From Diphasiastrum complanatum (lineage: Eukaryota > Streptophyta > Lycopodiopsida > Lycopodiales > Lycopodiaceae): 64,000 nucleotides of DNA. The notes beneath the pieces are model-generated. The model did no database searches, had not been told where the DNA came from, and saw only the letters and a list, made by a program, of their open reading frames with translations. Positions 42,053-53,810 of the stretch are shown one piece after another; position 1 is the first letter of the stretch, and each line of letters opens with the position of its first letter. The position numbers and the translations under genes were made by a program. The stretch spans positions 52,904,728 through 52,968,727 of the forward strand of contig CM055098.1 of assembly GCA_029204225.1 (NCBI GenBank). The letters are read 5' to 3'.

Positions 42053-44154
42053 ATTCTGGTCACAGTGGCGTCGGGAGCGGTGCCGGCGCCGGGGACAGAG
42101 CTAGCACTAGTGGCGCCGGAAGTAAAGCTTGTAAAGGTAGCTTTACAACATAGGGTCAGCCATGGAGAAGTCTATGAGCAATTAGTTCTTCTTCTCATAA
42201 GCTATGAAAAGGGTCTGCTAGAATCTATCATAGAGCAGGGAGAAACGTGTTTCGGGGTGTTTTCGTCACCATTCTATCGAGCAGAGTGCGGGTGACCTAG
42301 TGACGGGATACATTTGCTATTTGGATACCGTAGGGCCAAATTTGGGACAATTTTTGACTGGTGAAACCTGCTACAGGGCGGTACAATGAGGCATTATCGC
42401 TTCGAAATCATTATTGCTTACTTCTGACAGGGTAAGAGGGTGTTTGGAAGTGATAAATGTGGTATGGGGACAAATGGTAGCTGAATTGTGTGGAGAAAGC
42501 TAGTATTTGGCGACGAAAGTGCAGTTTGGTGTCGTGACTACTCATCATTGGCGACAATTTTGAGAGGGCAAGCAATCACAGGTGAGAGGGAGGAATGGGA
42601 TGCTGGTTACAGGTGAAAAATTCTTGTGATCATGTTCAACTTTTGGGGTTCGAACCAACCAACGTCAAGTGGCATTTTGGAGGAACGTTCTCACATGTAT
42701 GATCGGTAGTGGCATTGTCGAGTCAGGTGATAGTTGCATTGACACACGCATCTGTAGCTTTAAAATTTCTCATTCAGAGAGAAACATGGGCTAGCTTGGA
42801 GATACACACATTTCGGCAGTCACGGGTGATGGAAGTGCGAGGTGGTGCCAGTTGGAAGCCATTGGGTAAGATAGTGGACTTGCATTGGACGAGTTGTGTG
42901 TGGGACACACATAGGATGAAGAACAGGTCAATAATCACACTTTGGATGCACTTGGTGAGTGGTGAGTGTGATGATTTTGTGGTTTTGCAGTCGGTAAGTC
43001 AATTTTGATCAAGCCATTTTAGTTGTGGAGCATTGTATCAGGATTGTCATCGAAGAGATACACTTCAACTGCCTATTCTGGTTAAGTCAAGTCAATTTGC
43101 CATATCAGTATTGCATCAGGGATGCAGATTCCAGTGATAGCAGGGTGCAGATCGTTTGGTTTGGGCCATGGAAGATCTCATAGGTTCACTTGGAGGGATA
43201 TTGGCATGCACAGTTATGTGAGGGACTTGATGGTGGCTTTGGAGCACATCTCAGTGTATTCTCGGGGAGTGGTTTGGAACCATTCATAGGAGCAGCTTGG
43301 AGCTAGCTTGGGGGAATACAAGTGGGCACTACAAGGTAGATGCTCAGATCTTTGTGATCAGGGATGGCATTGAAATACCTGGTAGGGATAACACTGCAGG
43401 ATGACATGGGATGATCATCAGGGGGCAGCTATTTCATATTGGACTTGAGTCATTGGCATGGACAGGACTTATAGGTGGGATTCATGATGGCATCAGAAAG
43501 CTGCAAACGCAAATGGGCAAAGCGTGAAGCTTTGAGAGCCAGCTCTAGGTTGAAGAGCTGATGGAGATCGCACGGGGTGTGATCGGAGGGCAAACACTGT
43601 GGTGAGTGTTTTGCTAGCGATCTACTGGAGGGGACATTGATGGTGAGGACTTCATGGTGTGCTCATTTGGGAGTACATGTTAGCATTACAGCAGGGGCCC
43701 AGTTTTGGACATTGGCATCGATGGGGAGACTTTCTTTTTATTCCCCTTGACACTCAATCTGTCGGGTAATGCAGCCCATCCAAAAATTGGATGTAGTTGG
43801 CCCAATGTGGGCAAAAATCTGGTGACCATGTGTTGGAAAACAAGCGTAGTTTGATGGTAGGCCTATCATAACCAATATTGGGTGGGTACAAAATCATCTT
43901 GTGACAAGTAGGTGGATGGAGTAGGTCAAGACATTGGAATATTAATGCGTAGAACCTACATTTATGAGAATCAACTCTTATGATATCAAGTTGTTATGAG
44001 AGATTGCCAATATTTGTCCAATATACGAGATAAAAATCACTAATATCACTGACCACTACCCACCAATATCTGATCAATACTTGCTATTATCTATCCCAAA
44101 ATCAAGAATTGAATGCATATCATAAATTGAGAATTTGACATGCTAATTGTACTT
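42053..44154. other. Non-coding interior of a possible non-autonomous element
   Basis: About 2.1 kb with only unconvincing frames (for example 42,709-43,008). If 41,636-42,052 is an LTR plus PBS, this would be the interior of a LARD-like element lacking gag-pol. The function is unknown. Confidence 0.35.
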
Positions 44155-44845
44155 GTGATGCCAGGTGCTCGTTTTTTCTTTGTATTTTGGAGTCATCTTC
44201 AAAAGCAAATTTTTTGTGTCATTGTGAGAATTCAAACCTTCTACCACAACTCTCATGTGAGCTATTGACACATGACATGTGCGCCTTCCACCCGCCTTCC
44301 AAGGTGCTCCTTAGCCGTAATGCCAAGTGCTCAAATTCTCTTTGTATTTGGGAGGCACTTCCAAGAACAATGTTCGTAAATTTAGAACCAAATTTTTTTG
44401 TGTGCATTCTTGTCATAATTTTCAAGTGGACAGCCATTAAAAAGTTGACACATAACACATGAAAGTTATGATGCATAGTGCATGCACATTTCATGTAGAA
44501 TGTGCACATGCTATGTGACAACCCATCGTCATTGGTTGTCCTTGTGGATGTCCTTAAAAATATTGGATTTTTAAAAAAATTGCATAGAATTGAGAAGATT
44601 AAAAAAAAAACGAGAAAAACAAAACATGAAAAAATTAGAAAAAAAAACCTTAAAAAAAGGTGGAATAAAAAAAAGGAGAAAATGGAAAAAATATTAAAAA
44701 AAAAAGTGAAATAGAAACCTTAAAAAAAAAAAGGCAAAGAAAAAAAATTCAAAAACTTTTTTTTCGCACTTGCCATTACGCAAGGGAAGACCCAATGCCC
44801 TTGGGCTTTCACTGCAGCCCGAGCTCTCGCCTTGGGATTCCGCCC
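44155..44845. mobile_element. TIR-type repeat family, copy A
   Basis: The left end GTGATGCCAGGTGC (44,155-44,168) and right end GCACTTGCCATTAC (44,766-44,779) form an imperfect inverted repeat bordered by T or A runs. An internal second start, GTAATGCCAAGTGC, lies at 44,317-44,330, so two left ends are present. Body words such as 'cttttgtaNtttggagNcat' and 'catgtggaca' recur in copy B. 44,772-44,845 matches the GC-rich repeat at 31,545. A-rich frames at 44,502-44,714 are low-complexity and not called. Confidence 0.6.
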
Positions 44846-44989
44846 CCTTGGAGCACCAATGGATGGCAAGGCCTTTGCTTGCCCCCACAAAAACGCCCAT
44901 TAAAAGAACCATTATTTTCACATACCTTGATTGCCCCCTTGGCGCCTTAGTGTCAAGTGGACTTTAGACTAATTCAGTGCTCGTTTCTG

Positions 44990-45029
44990 CGAGAGCGAGA
45001 GCGAGAGAGCGAGAGAGCGAGAGAGAGAT
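44990..45029 (+). promoter_or_regulatory. GAGA-rich leader before the sirtuin start
   Basis: 'gcgagagcgagagcgagag' style repeats reach the ATG at 45,030. CT/GA-rich leaders are common in plant 5' UTRs. No TATA box is assigned. Confidence 0.4.
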
Positions 45030-45129
45030 ATGGCTAGTCTCGATGAGGCAATTGCGGAAGCAGCTAAGCTTATCGCCGAAGCCTCTTCCGTTGTGGCCTT
45101 TACCGGAGCTGGAATTTCTGTGGAATCAG
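45030..45129 (+). CDS. Sirtuin (Sir2-type NAD-dependent deacylase), first exon
   Basis: The exon encodes 'MASLDEAIAEAAKLIAEASS' followed by 'VVAFTGAGISVESG' and stops at a donor (TCAG|GTCTTT), phase 1. The GAGIS motif is the start of the sirtuin Rossmann NAD-binding fold and should be followed by IPDFR in the next exon. Sirtuins remove acetyl or other acyl groups from lysines using NAD+. The short N-terminus directly before GAGIS resembles bacterial CobB-like or class II/III proteins more than plant SRT1. No second exon is recognisable downstream within the window, so the gene is either continued across a very long transposon-filled intron or this is an orphan exon. The frame after the donor runs on to a stop and is intronic. 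Confidence 0.75.
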
Positions 45130-45367
45130 GTCTTTTCATTAAACCATGTTTCATTACATATATGGTTGGATTATTCCACAGTTTGTGCTGCTTCTATAGT
45201 TGCAAAATCAGCTGATCAAATGCGTTTTTGCAATGGTAGGATTTGTAGAATCAGTATGTGATGGGGTGAATCATATGCTGAATTGGAAGTTGCATGACTC
45301 ATCTTATTTTGCCAGAAATATTCGTTGGATCTTTCTAGCAATATTTTAATCAAGCAATTCCAGAAGC

Positions 45368-45704
45368 GTGATGCCAAATGCTTGCTGCTTTTACCTTTGT
45401 ACTTTGGAGCCATTTTGAGTAGCAGCATTTGCACATGCTTGAGAAAGATTAAAACCTTCCTCCAAAACTTCCATGTGGACAACAAATGAGAGATTTACAC
45501 GTAGCACTAGAATTTATGCTGGGATTTCCATGTGGACAGCCAATGAATGGCTGGCACATGACACATGAAGGTTAATGTGCTACGTGGCAGCTAAGTCATT
45601 GGGTCTCTACATGAAATTTTTGCATGAAATGTTTGCAAGACGGCTGAGTCTCCTAGAAACTCCCAAAGAAAGGTAAGGGAGAAAAAAGTCGCACTTGGGC
45701 GTTA
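45368..45704. mobile_element. TIR-type repeat family, copy B
   Basis: The left end GTGATGCCAAATGC (45,368-45,381) and right end GCACTTGGGCGTTATGC (45,691-45,707) are inverted relatives of the ends of copy A. The body shares 'ctttgtactttggagccat', 'aaaaccttcctccaaaact' and 'catgtggacagccaatgaa'. At about 340 bp it is shorter than copy A. Confidence 0.6.
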
Positions 45705-45707
45705 TGC

Positions 45708-47320
45708 AGGGGAAAGTCACCCTTATAGAACACTACCACCATTTATTTTTCACCTTGGGGGCTTATGAATAATATCTTTTGCAAAGTAGAAATGGATTGT
45801 TCACCATGAGAGAGGGGTTACTTGGCAATGGGTGCACACAAGTAGTTCAGTCTAATTGCTATCACATAATAAAGGCACCATGCTAGCCTATGAAGGTCAT
45901 TTTTTATCAATTCACCATCGAAATAAGTTAATTCTCCCTCGGAACTTTCTATAATTTAGATACTTGATGGATTCTATACTGACAACTCTTCATGGCTCTA
46001 GAAAATTTTATGTGTTTCTTGGTCAAGAAAAATTTGTACCTCTAGAAAGTTGAAACTCAACTTTACAAGTCATGGTGTCAGATCTATCAAACTCTTAGAA
46101 AAATCAAGAATTTAAAAAACACTTCAAGAAATGAAAATTGCTATTGAGATCCAATGAATTCTTGTTGAGTGTAGATTTGAGTTTGATCTAACTCTATGAT
46201 AACTCAAATGTCGTTTGCCACTTTCAATAAACATAGCAAAATACAAAGGTTGATGCTAGAATTTGGAAAGAAGCAATGGCATCCATGTTGATTACACGAG
46301 ACTTCAAAAGCATCAAAATGTCCATTAACTAGCATTGATTTTACAAGGATTTTGATATACCAAGTTAATCACGTGGATAGGGCACATGAGACCTAGCAAG
46401 AACGTTTCAATGGCTCTCATTTACAAGAGGAGAAGGAGAAAATGCAAAACTATGATAATCCCATCGAGCCAAAAGGGCAGTTGATTATGATAGAATGTGA
46501 GACCATGTGGCTTGATAAAAGAATTTAATGAATTAGAGGTCAAGTCATCCTTGAAACAAGCTCGACTAGATAACATTTTCTGCAATCAAGTATGTCCTTT
46601 TAGGAATTTCCTAAATAGTAGGGCTTTTGTTCCCTATTTTGTTTTCAGATTGTGCCAAAATCTGGGATGTTCATATCTTTGACGATGCAGTAGGACATGT
46701 GAGCTTCATGCTCCACCTCTTTTGTGCTACACAATTTACATATTATATTTTCTGTCTTTATATTCTTCCTTGTGCTAGATTCTAATCCTAAATCAAAGAA
46801 CTTACTTTTATTCTGCCTATCCTCCAAAGCCCCTTTTGCTTAAATAGTCCTTTTGATTCGAATTGAGTGTCTGTGTAAGCCTTCATTATGAGGCACTTAT
46901 TTGCTTCATGTTCCTAAGTCTTGATTGCATTGAAGACACGAACTCCAAGAGGAGTGGGTTTGTGACAAGCACCTTGTTCAAAGTGAGTCCACACACACAC
47001 ACACAGACACACACAAACACACACACCACGTTCCAAGAAATCCCATTAGAGTTTCTTGGAATGCTCTTGTTTTTTCTTTTATATTTGTTTTTTAAGGTTT
47101 TGATTCGTTTTAAGTTTTCGTAAAGGTTTTTTAATTTGATTGTTAAAAAATTGTTTTTAAGTGATTTTTTTAATTGTTTAGTGTTGTTTTATTTTCCCTT
47201 TGGTGTAAATTTTTTTTATAGATATATACAAATTTTTCTCTTGTTTTTTTAGGGTTTTTTAAAATTGCAATTGATTTTTGGAAATTTTTTAAGAATGTGT
47301 TCCATATGGTTCAGTATGGT

Positions 47321-47322
<2 letters not shown>
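45708..47322. other. Sequence without recognised genes; a CA repeat
   Basis: No convincing gene. A (CA)n-type run with interruptions is at 46,991-47,028, followed by a very T-rich stretch to 47,270. If the sirtuin exon is functional, this would be part of its first intron. Confidence 0.5.

Positions 47323-47374
<52 letters not shown>
47323..47374. repeat. (GA)n array
   Basis: A GA run of about 52 bp. Confidence 0.95.
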
Positions 47375-47376
<2 letters not shown>

Positions 47377-47564
47377 CCTGTGAACACGACAAGCCATTCT
47401 AATTTTTTATTTTAAAGGACCTAAACACCCTAAATCTAGTAGGAGTTAATGCACCTGAACTGGACCATCTTGTACCCGAAACATTCAACAACCTATATAA
47501 ATGTATTGCCCTTAATTAGAGCTTTAACCTGATACCCATATTGCCCACAAAAAAAAAAAAAAAC

Positions 47565-48200
47565 GTTTCTAAGAAAGGTTGTTAAAATCCAGAACGGGTT
47601 CAGAAATTCCCAATTCACAACGCGTTTTTGGGCAAACACGTTTCTAGAAACGCGTTTCTGGGACAGAAACGCAGAGAAACAAAAAAAATCTTATGCAAGA
47701 GGATAGATGGGGAATTGACATGCTAAGATGATGATACGCTTCTTAATTATCTTAAAGGGTGGGGGCAAAACCAACTGGGTATTTCTGAACAGATTCACTT
47801 TTTTTCTGTTTCACAGCACCAGCTAAGCATTGGAAAGAAAGAGAACAGCCTGATTTTGTCAACATGAAGGTTCTTTGAAGTTTAGCGATTCTTTAGCATC
47901 AAAGATTTGAATCTCCTATTTCATATTCAGAAAAGTAGAATAGGTACTATGCGGATGGTTTGTGTACAAAAGACTCTGCAATTCAAGTTCCAGGTATTTG
48001 TTATGTTAACTCCGTTGGGTCTTTCAAAAAGTTCAGGGAAAACTAACATTTGATATATGCAAAAACTACCCTACATATGGACTATGTCTATATATATGTG
48101 TGTGTGTGTCATAGTTGCACAGAAACGTGTTTCTGGGCAAATGCATTTCTGAAAACGCTTTTCTCATAAACGTGTTCCTGAAGTAGGAACGTGAATTAAA
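47565..48200. repeat. 'AAACGCGTTTCTGG' repeat words at two loci
   Basis: Clusters of the palindromic word AAACG[CT]GTTTCTGG and relatives occur at 47,625-47,680 and 48,119-48,195, each with 'gggcaaa'. They look like two diverged pieces of one dispersed or satellite-type repeat. The stretch between is unremarkable, with a (TG)n run at 48,098-48,108. Confidence 0.55.
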
Positions 48201-48319
48201 AAAAAACTTAATATATATTATTTTTACCCCCCTCCTCGCAAACAGTTGGAGGATGTAAATTGTTCTACAGTGGGCTATTGGAGGCGAATGATCGCATGTG
48301 AATAGTTGGTTGGCATCTG

Positions 48320-49087
48320 CTCAGCTTTTCGGAGGTGGTGCATGCCAGCTGATCACCTTTGAGCGCTTCCAGTTTCCATTTTATGGAGAGCAGTGTCGGC
48401 TGAGGGAGGATCAGCTGAGGCCCGTTACATGGTGGAGCATCCGCGGGCGCAGCACAGGTGACTTGCGGCAACTGGCCGAGAGAGTCCTTGCACAGGCTTG
48501 TTCCAGCATCTGCTTGTGAGCGGAATTGGAGCACCGGGGCCTTGTATCACACGTAGAAGAGGAACAAGCTATCCATCGAGCAGTGTAGGTGGTTGGTGTT
48601 TGTGAACACCAACGGCCGTATGCTGAGGCACACATGCGGAGAGGGCCATATGATCGAGGTGAGTCACATTATTACCCCATGCTCTAGCTATGCTCTGACG
48701 AATTAAATTGTTTCCGAAATATGCAATGAATTGCAATATACCTGCCTGACAACAATGTATTGTCTGTGGTTGCAGGTGAACCCAGACTCTTGCTTGAAGG
48801 ACTTGGCAGCTGCTGCTCCTCAGGCACCACCCACACAGGAGATGAATGATGAGATCTATAGAGAGTTCTATAGACAGGCATAGGCTGACGCACGGGCTTT
48901 ACGGCGGCAGAGGACACAGAGGGGGCGGGAGAGGGCTGAGGAGGGAGATGATGAGGGCTCGGAGGGTAAAGAGGAGCTCGGGGCTGATTATGAGGAGGAG
49001 GAGTGGGCTGAGGGGGATATTGAGGAGGAGGAGATGGGGGCAGAGGCACAGGGGGATGACTGTTGCACACGAGCTCAGAAAACCTAA
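48320..49087 (+). pseudogene. hAT transposase C-terminal (dimerisation) remnant with acidic tail
   Basis: The first frame has 'RPVTWWSIRG' and 'LRQLAERVLAQACSS' (about 48,418-48,510). After a one-base shift come 'ACERNWSTGALYHT', a TAG stop at 48,552, 'KRNKLSIEQCRWLVFVNTN' and 'MIE' at a GTGAGT donor (48,660). A second exon-like block (48,776-49,087) begins 'VNPDSCLKDLAAAAP' and becomes a Glu/Asp-rich tail ending in TAA, with one in-frame TAG at 48,882. W-W...L..LA..VL.Q..S...CERNWS is the signature of the hAT dimerisation region. The DNA-binding and catalytic parts upstream are missing. It cannot make an active transposase. Frames on the opposite strand here are shadows. Confidence 0.8.
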
Positions 49088-49391
49088 CTAAATACACAGA
49101 ATTACCTAGCAAATCCGTCATTTTATTAACCTCAAGCAAATGTATATAGATCAACAAGCAAATGTACATAGATCAACAAGCAAACTTGAGAGCTCTGCTG
49201 CAAGTCTCCTCCCAACCATAGTTGCATAGGAATACCATACCGAGGAATGTTTGACAAGGCTCACACTATATCCCCTCAAGCACCCCTTAACCCTGACACA
49301 TCCTAAAGTCGACACATGGCAAACTCCATGCATAGTCGATGCTTGCCACTTGGTAGTACCCTGACACATAGGCAAGCTAGTAGGTGGACAA
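49088..49391. other. Spacer; possibly start of a chromovirus LTR
   Basis: No gene. The run 'tagatcaacaagcaaa' is repeated at about 49,147 and 49,169. The LTR of the next element may begin here, but I cannot fix the edge. Confidence 0.4.
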
Positions 49392-49748
49392 TCTGACACG
49401 TGTCACTCATGCATTGGACCAAGTGTCCCAATGAGCGTATGACACATGTCCTGTTGACCCATCCATTTACCGTCTGACAAGTGTCACTCATGCACTGGAC
49501 TCAGTGTCCCAGTGAGCATATGACACGTGTCACGTTGACCAGTTAAACCTTCCTACTTTTAAGGAGGTCAGTCTAGCAGACTCTCATGAGACCCAGTACC
49601 CCCTTGGCCATCTCGGATTTAGTCACTATAACAGATATTTACAGTGCAATTTACAATTGTCTCCACAGGTCGATGACTTAGCCATTTACAATTTAATAAT
49701 TACAATTTACAATTTACATTGGGCAAGGGATTCAAAGTACATGTGACA
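49392..49748 (-). mobile_element. Part of a 3' LTR with an 81-bp tandem duplication
   Basis: Two units starting 'tctgaca[ca]gtgtcactca' at 49,392 and 49,473 lie in a candidate LTR that ends at 49,748. On the minus strand the element's purine tract 'GAGGAGGGAAGGGA' (49,749-49,762) is followed by TGTCACATGT. The outer edge of the LTR is not determined. Confidence 0.5.
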
Positions 49749-49762
49749 TCCCTTCCCTCCTC

Positions 49763-52700
49763 AGATGACATCGTCCTCGATGGCAAAGCATGGATATTGT
49801 GCATCCAACCCATGCGTGGTCTCCTAGGTAGCATCACTGAGAGGTCGTCCATGCTATGCAACCATGTACTCACGGAGCAAACAATTCCGCAACCGTCTAT
49901 GCCTCTGGTCCAATACTCTCGCTGGTCCATGCATCACCTTCCCATGCTCCTGAAACAATACAAGGCCATCAGCCAAGAAGTTATCATCGTCATGTAAAAC
50001 CTTCTTTAAGCGTGAAACATGAAAAACAGGATGAACCTTACAACCAATAGGCAAATCCAATTTATAAGCAACGCTATTAATCTTTTTAACAATTTTCCAA
50101 GGTCCACAGTATCTAGGTGACAACTTATAACACTTCCCTGTCTTTAGGGTTTTCGAGTCCTTTTTGGAATCCTGAGAAATACCATATCTCCTTCCTCGAA
50201 CTCTCTTGGCATACGATCCAGATTAGCATATGTCTTTGCCCGATCCATCGCTGCTTTTACATTTTCCTTTGCTAACTCCAAGTTCCAACATCTGTTGCAT
50301 GTGAGTTAGAAATTCCATAGCAGTAGGTGTCTTATGAGGCATACCTATAGTAACTGGACTGGCTGGTCTAAAACCATAATTTAGCTTCAAAGGACTCATC
50401 TTCGTAGATGCATTCTGTTTATCATTATAGGCAAACTCCAACGATGGTAGGTAATGTTCCCATTGCGTTTGCCTTTCACTCACATACGCCCTAAGCATGT
50501 CTTCCAATGTTTGGTTAACTCTCTCAGTCTGCCCATCTGTTTCAGGATGATTAGAACTACTCATTCCCAACTACACCTCTCTATCTTCTCAAATATTGCA
50601 ATCCAAAAGTTGCTAGTAATATGAGAATCCCTATTAGACACAATGGATCTAGGTAGTCCATGAAGTCTGAATACATGTTGTATAAACAAATCAGCCGTAC
50701 CAGGTGCATCAATCTTATTATCAGTTGGGATAAAATGAGCCATTTTCGTGAGTCTGTCAACCCCAACTAGGATAGCATTATGTGCTGCTACGTATGCGGT
50801 AAACATGTAATAAAGTCCATGGAAATACTCTCCCATCTCCCCTCTGGTATAGGTAACGGGCGTAATAATCCAGGCACTTTAATCCTTTCAGCCTTATTAA
50901 CTTGACACTTAAGACAATGTGTCACATAAGGTTTACTTCTTTCTTAAGTCCAGACCACCAAAAGTTACGTCGTATCAACTCATAGGTCCTATCCACACCA
51001 GGATGACCAGCACTAGGGCTATCGTGACAGAGATGCAAGATCCTCTTTCGCAGCACCTCACAAGCTGGAATAAACGCCTTGCCATTTTTCATCACTATTC
51101 CATCTGCTACAGAATACTTAAGATAAGAGCGAACCAAGGCAGAAGAGTTCTCCTCTTGAGACTCTGCATGGCCATGACTCACCTCCTGTTCCACTTTCTT
51201 ACAGTGAGGATCTTCCTGCTAAGCCTTTCTTATCTCAGACAGTAAGTCATTTTCGATGACTACAAATGACATCTGATACACCACACAAGATAGTGCATCT
51301 GCCACACGATTCTCGGCACCTTTCTTGTACCAAATCTCCATTAGGAATCCCTGCATGAGCTCAGACCATCTGGCTTGCCGGCCTCTAAGGTCTGGCTGCT
51401 TACAAAAGTATCTCAAGGTATCATGATCAGTTAATACCTCAAATTCCGATCCATATAGATAATGCCTCCATGCCTTTAATGCATGAACTATGGCATACAA
51501 CTCATTTTCATGAGTTGGATAATTTTTCTGAGCAGGGTTGAGCTTCTTGCTCTCAAAGGCCATAGGCCTACTCTCTTGCATCAGAACTGCTCCCGCAGCA
51601 ATGTCACTCGCATCTGTATTTATAACATAGGGCTTTTGAGGGTCTACAATCTTTAGAGTGACGCACTCAGCAATAGCTTGCTTCAGTTGATCAAAGCTTG
51701 CTTGCTATAGTTCAGTCCACTCGCCAAATCTATTTTTTTGAGTCAAATCAGTCAAAGGTGCTGCAATATAGGAGTATCCCTTAACATATTTTCTATAGAA
51801 TACTGCCAATCCAAGAAAAGAACGGAGTGCTGTCAAATCAGCTGGCACAGGCCACGCAACGATCACAACAACCTTCTTAGGATCTGGCCTCACTCCATCA
51901 GCAGACACCATATGACCAAGATACTCAATTTCTTTTGTAAACGATTCACTTTTCTTACTATTGGCAAACAAAGTGTTCTCCCTCAAAGTAGACAACACAG
52001 TTCTAAGGTGAGCCATATGCTTGTCCTCACCTGCACTGTAAGTCAGAATGTCATCAACAAAGTTTACAACAAACTTACCCATATACGGTTTGAGCACATC
52101 ATTCATCATCATCATGAATGTAGCTGGGGCATTAGTCAATCCAAATGACATCACAAGATACTCATAGTGACCGAACCGAGTTCTAAAGGCAGTCTTGTGT
52201 ACATCCTCTTCATGAACTCTAACCTTATGGTATCCACTCTTTAGGTCTATTTTACTGGTCACAGTGGCACCAGACAAGGCATCAAGCAAATCATCTATAT
52301 GTGGCATAGGATATCGATGTTTAACCGTTATCTTGTTCAAACCTCGATAATCCACACACATACGCCATGATCCATTCTTCTTTTTGCAAGAATGATCGGA
52401 GAGGCAAAAGGGGAATAACTAGGTGGTATTTTGCCCCTTGGCCAGATAATCATCGACCATTCGTCTCACTTCCTCTTTCTCCTTAAGACTCATTCTGTAA
52501 GGACGTCTATTGATTGGACATGATCCGGATATTAATTCAATCTTATGTTCAGCATTCCTCTTAGGAGGTAAAACTGATGGAAGATCATCTATAAACACAT
52601 CAGAAAACTTTCTCCCACCACACTGCATGCTACTTTGACTAGTATTAGTAGACATATCAAGTAGAAAGCAAACACACATGTACTCACAATGGATCCTACG

Positions 52701-52960
52701 CAACTACGTAGCTGAAACAAGTGGTCCAGGAGGCACATCCCGCTCATCACGAAGGGAATGCATCACACCATCAAACTGGAACTCATACACATGAGTATCC
52801 CAGGCTATGTGTGGCTTCTGCATCGTGTGCCAACACCACATCAAACCGCGCAAGCCGTGCTATCTCAAAATCCAACTCTTCTGTGTAACTTTGTACAGTT
52901 AGTGGAATGCCCACAAGCCTCTTATCTCTACTGCATATTAGTTATAGACTTTATGCTATC
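49763..52960 (-). pseudogene. Decayed Ty3/gypsy (chromovirus-type) pol
   Basis: Minus-strand order: a protease-linker remnant 'VYEFQFDGVMHSLRDE' (about 52,790-52,740), then 'AEHKIELISGSCPINRRPYR' (52,540). RT with 'MCVDYRGLNKITVKHRYPMP', '[13 protein letters not shown]' and the catalytic 'NFVDDILTYS' spans 52,361-51,990. RNase H with 'MAFESKKLNPAQKNYPTHEN' and 'RWSELMQGFLMEIWYKKGAE' is at 51,570-51,290. Integrase H2C2 'CHDSPSAGHPGVDRTYELIR' is near 51,000, and the core 'SNHPETDGQTERVNQTLED' near 50,550. The end has '[20 protein letters not shown]' and '[14 protein letters not shown]' (50,123-50,000). Stops and shifts separate the blocks. The sequence is close to, but distinct from, the younger element at 58-63 kb. 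Confidence 0.9.
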
Positions 52961-52984
52961 TTTGGTTTTCATTATTCGAAGACA

Positions 52985-53350
<366 letters not shown>

Positions 53351-53554
53351 GGTGGACGACGACTGCCTCCGGTCCAAAAAAATGAAAAAGGGGCCAAATT
53401 TTTTCACAAAAAACCTATTCACTGCCCATGCCTCCCATAACTGGGATGGAGTGGGAATGGGCTTGAAAGAGCAAACAATCCTAACAGTTTAAACAAGCAG
53501 ACTGTCCCTCGCTCTGTCGCTATCTCTCTCTCTAGCAAGAAGAGCTTCCTTAGA

Positions 53555-53745
53555 TTTATATATCCGCAAATATTTGCTTGTGTTCAGATCCATCCCCTAG
53601 CTAGGTATGTTATTTCATATTTACCTCTTAGAATGGAATGCTTGACACAGATGTTCGTCTTTGGTAGTGGACGTGGTTACTAGTTTCAGCAGCGTAGATC
53701 TTAAGTGTGATGAAATCAACTTTTTCGATTTATATATCCCAGACA
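53555..53745. repeat. Third, rearranged copy of the 5633-type gene fragment
   Basis: 53,640-53,745 matches 5665-5745 closely (frame 'VVDVVTSFSSVDLKCDEINF'). 53,560-53,605 matches 5765-5800 ('atatttgcttgtgttca'). The two parts are in swapped order relative to copy 1. This piece lies only about 65 bp upstream of the ARGONAUTE exon. Confidence 0.65.
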
Positions 53746-53810
53746 TGTATGCTCACTACAATACGTCCCTTATGAACTGTGTATATCCTTATCACTAACC
53801 TTTACTACAG

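Noticed and set aside
44502-44714. Lys/Glu-rich 70-codon frame
   Set aside because: Poly-A-rich low-complexity DNA inside a TIR repeat.
48846-49091. 81-codon arginine/glycine-rich frame on the plus strand
   Set aside because: A shifted frame of the same acidic hAT tail. The frame continuous with the dimerisation motif is the other one.
48684-49169. 161-codon proline-rich frame on the minus strand
   Set aside because: It is the mirror image of the Glu-rich tail of the hAT remnant. GAG/GAT codons read backwards give Pro/Ser-rich sequence.
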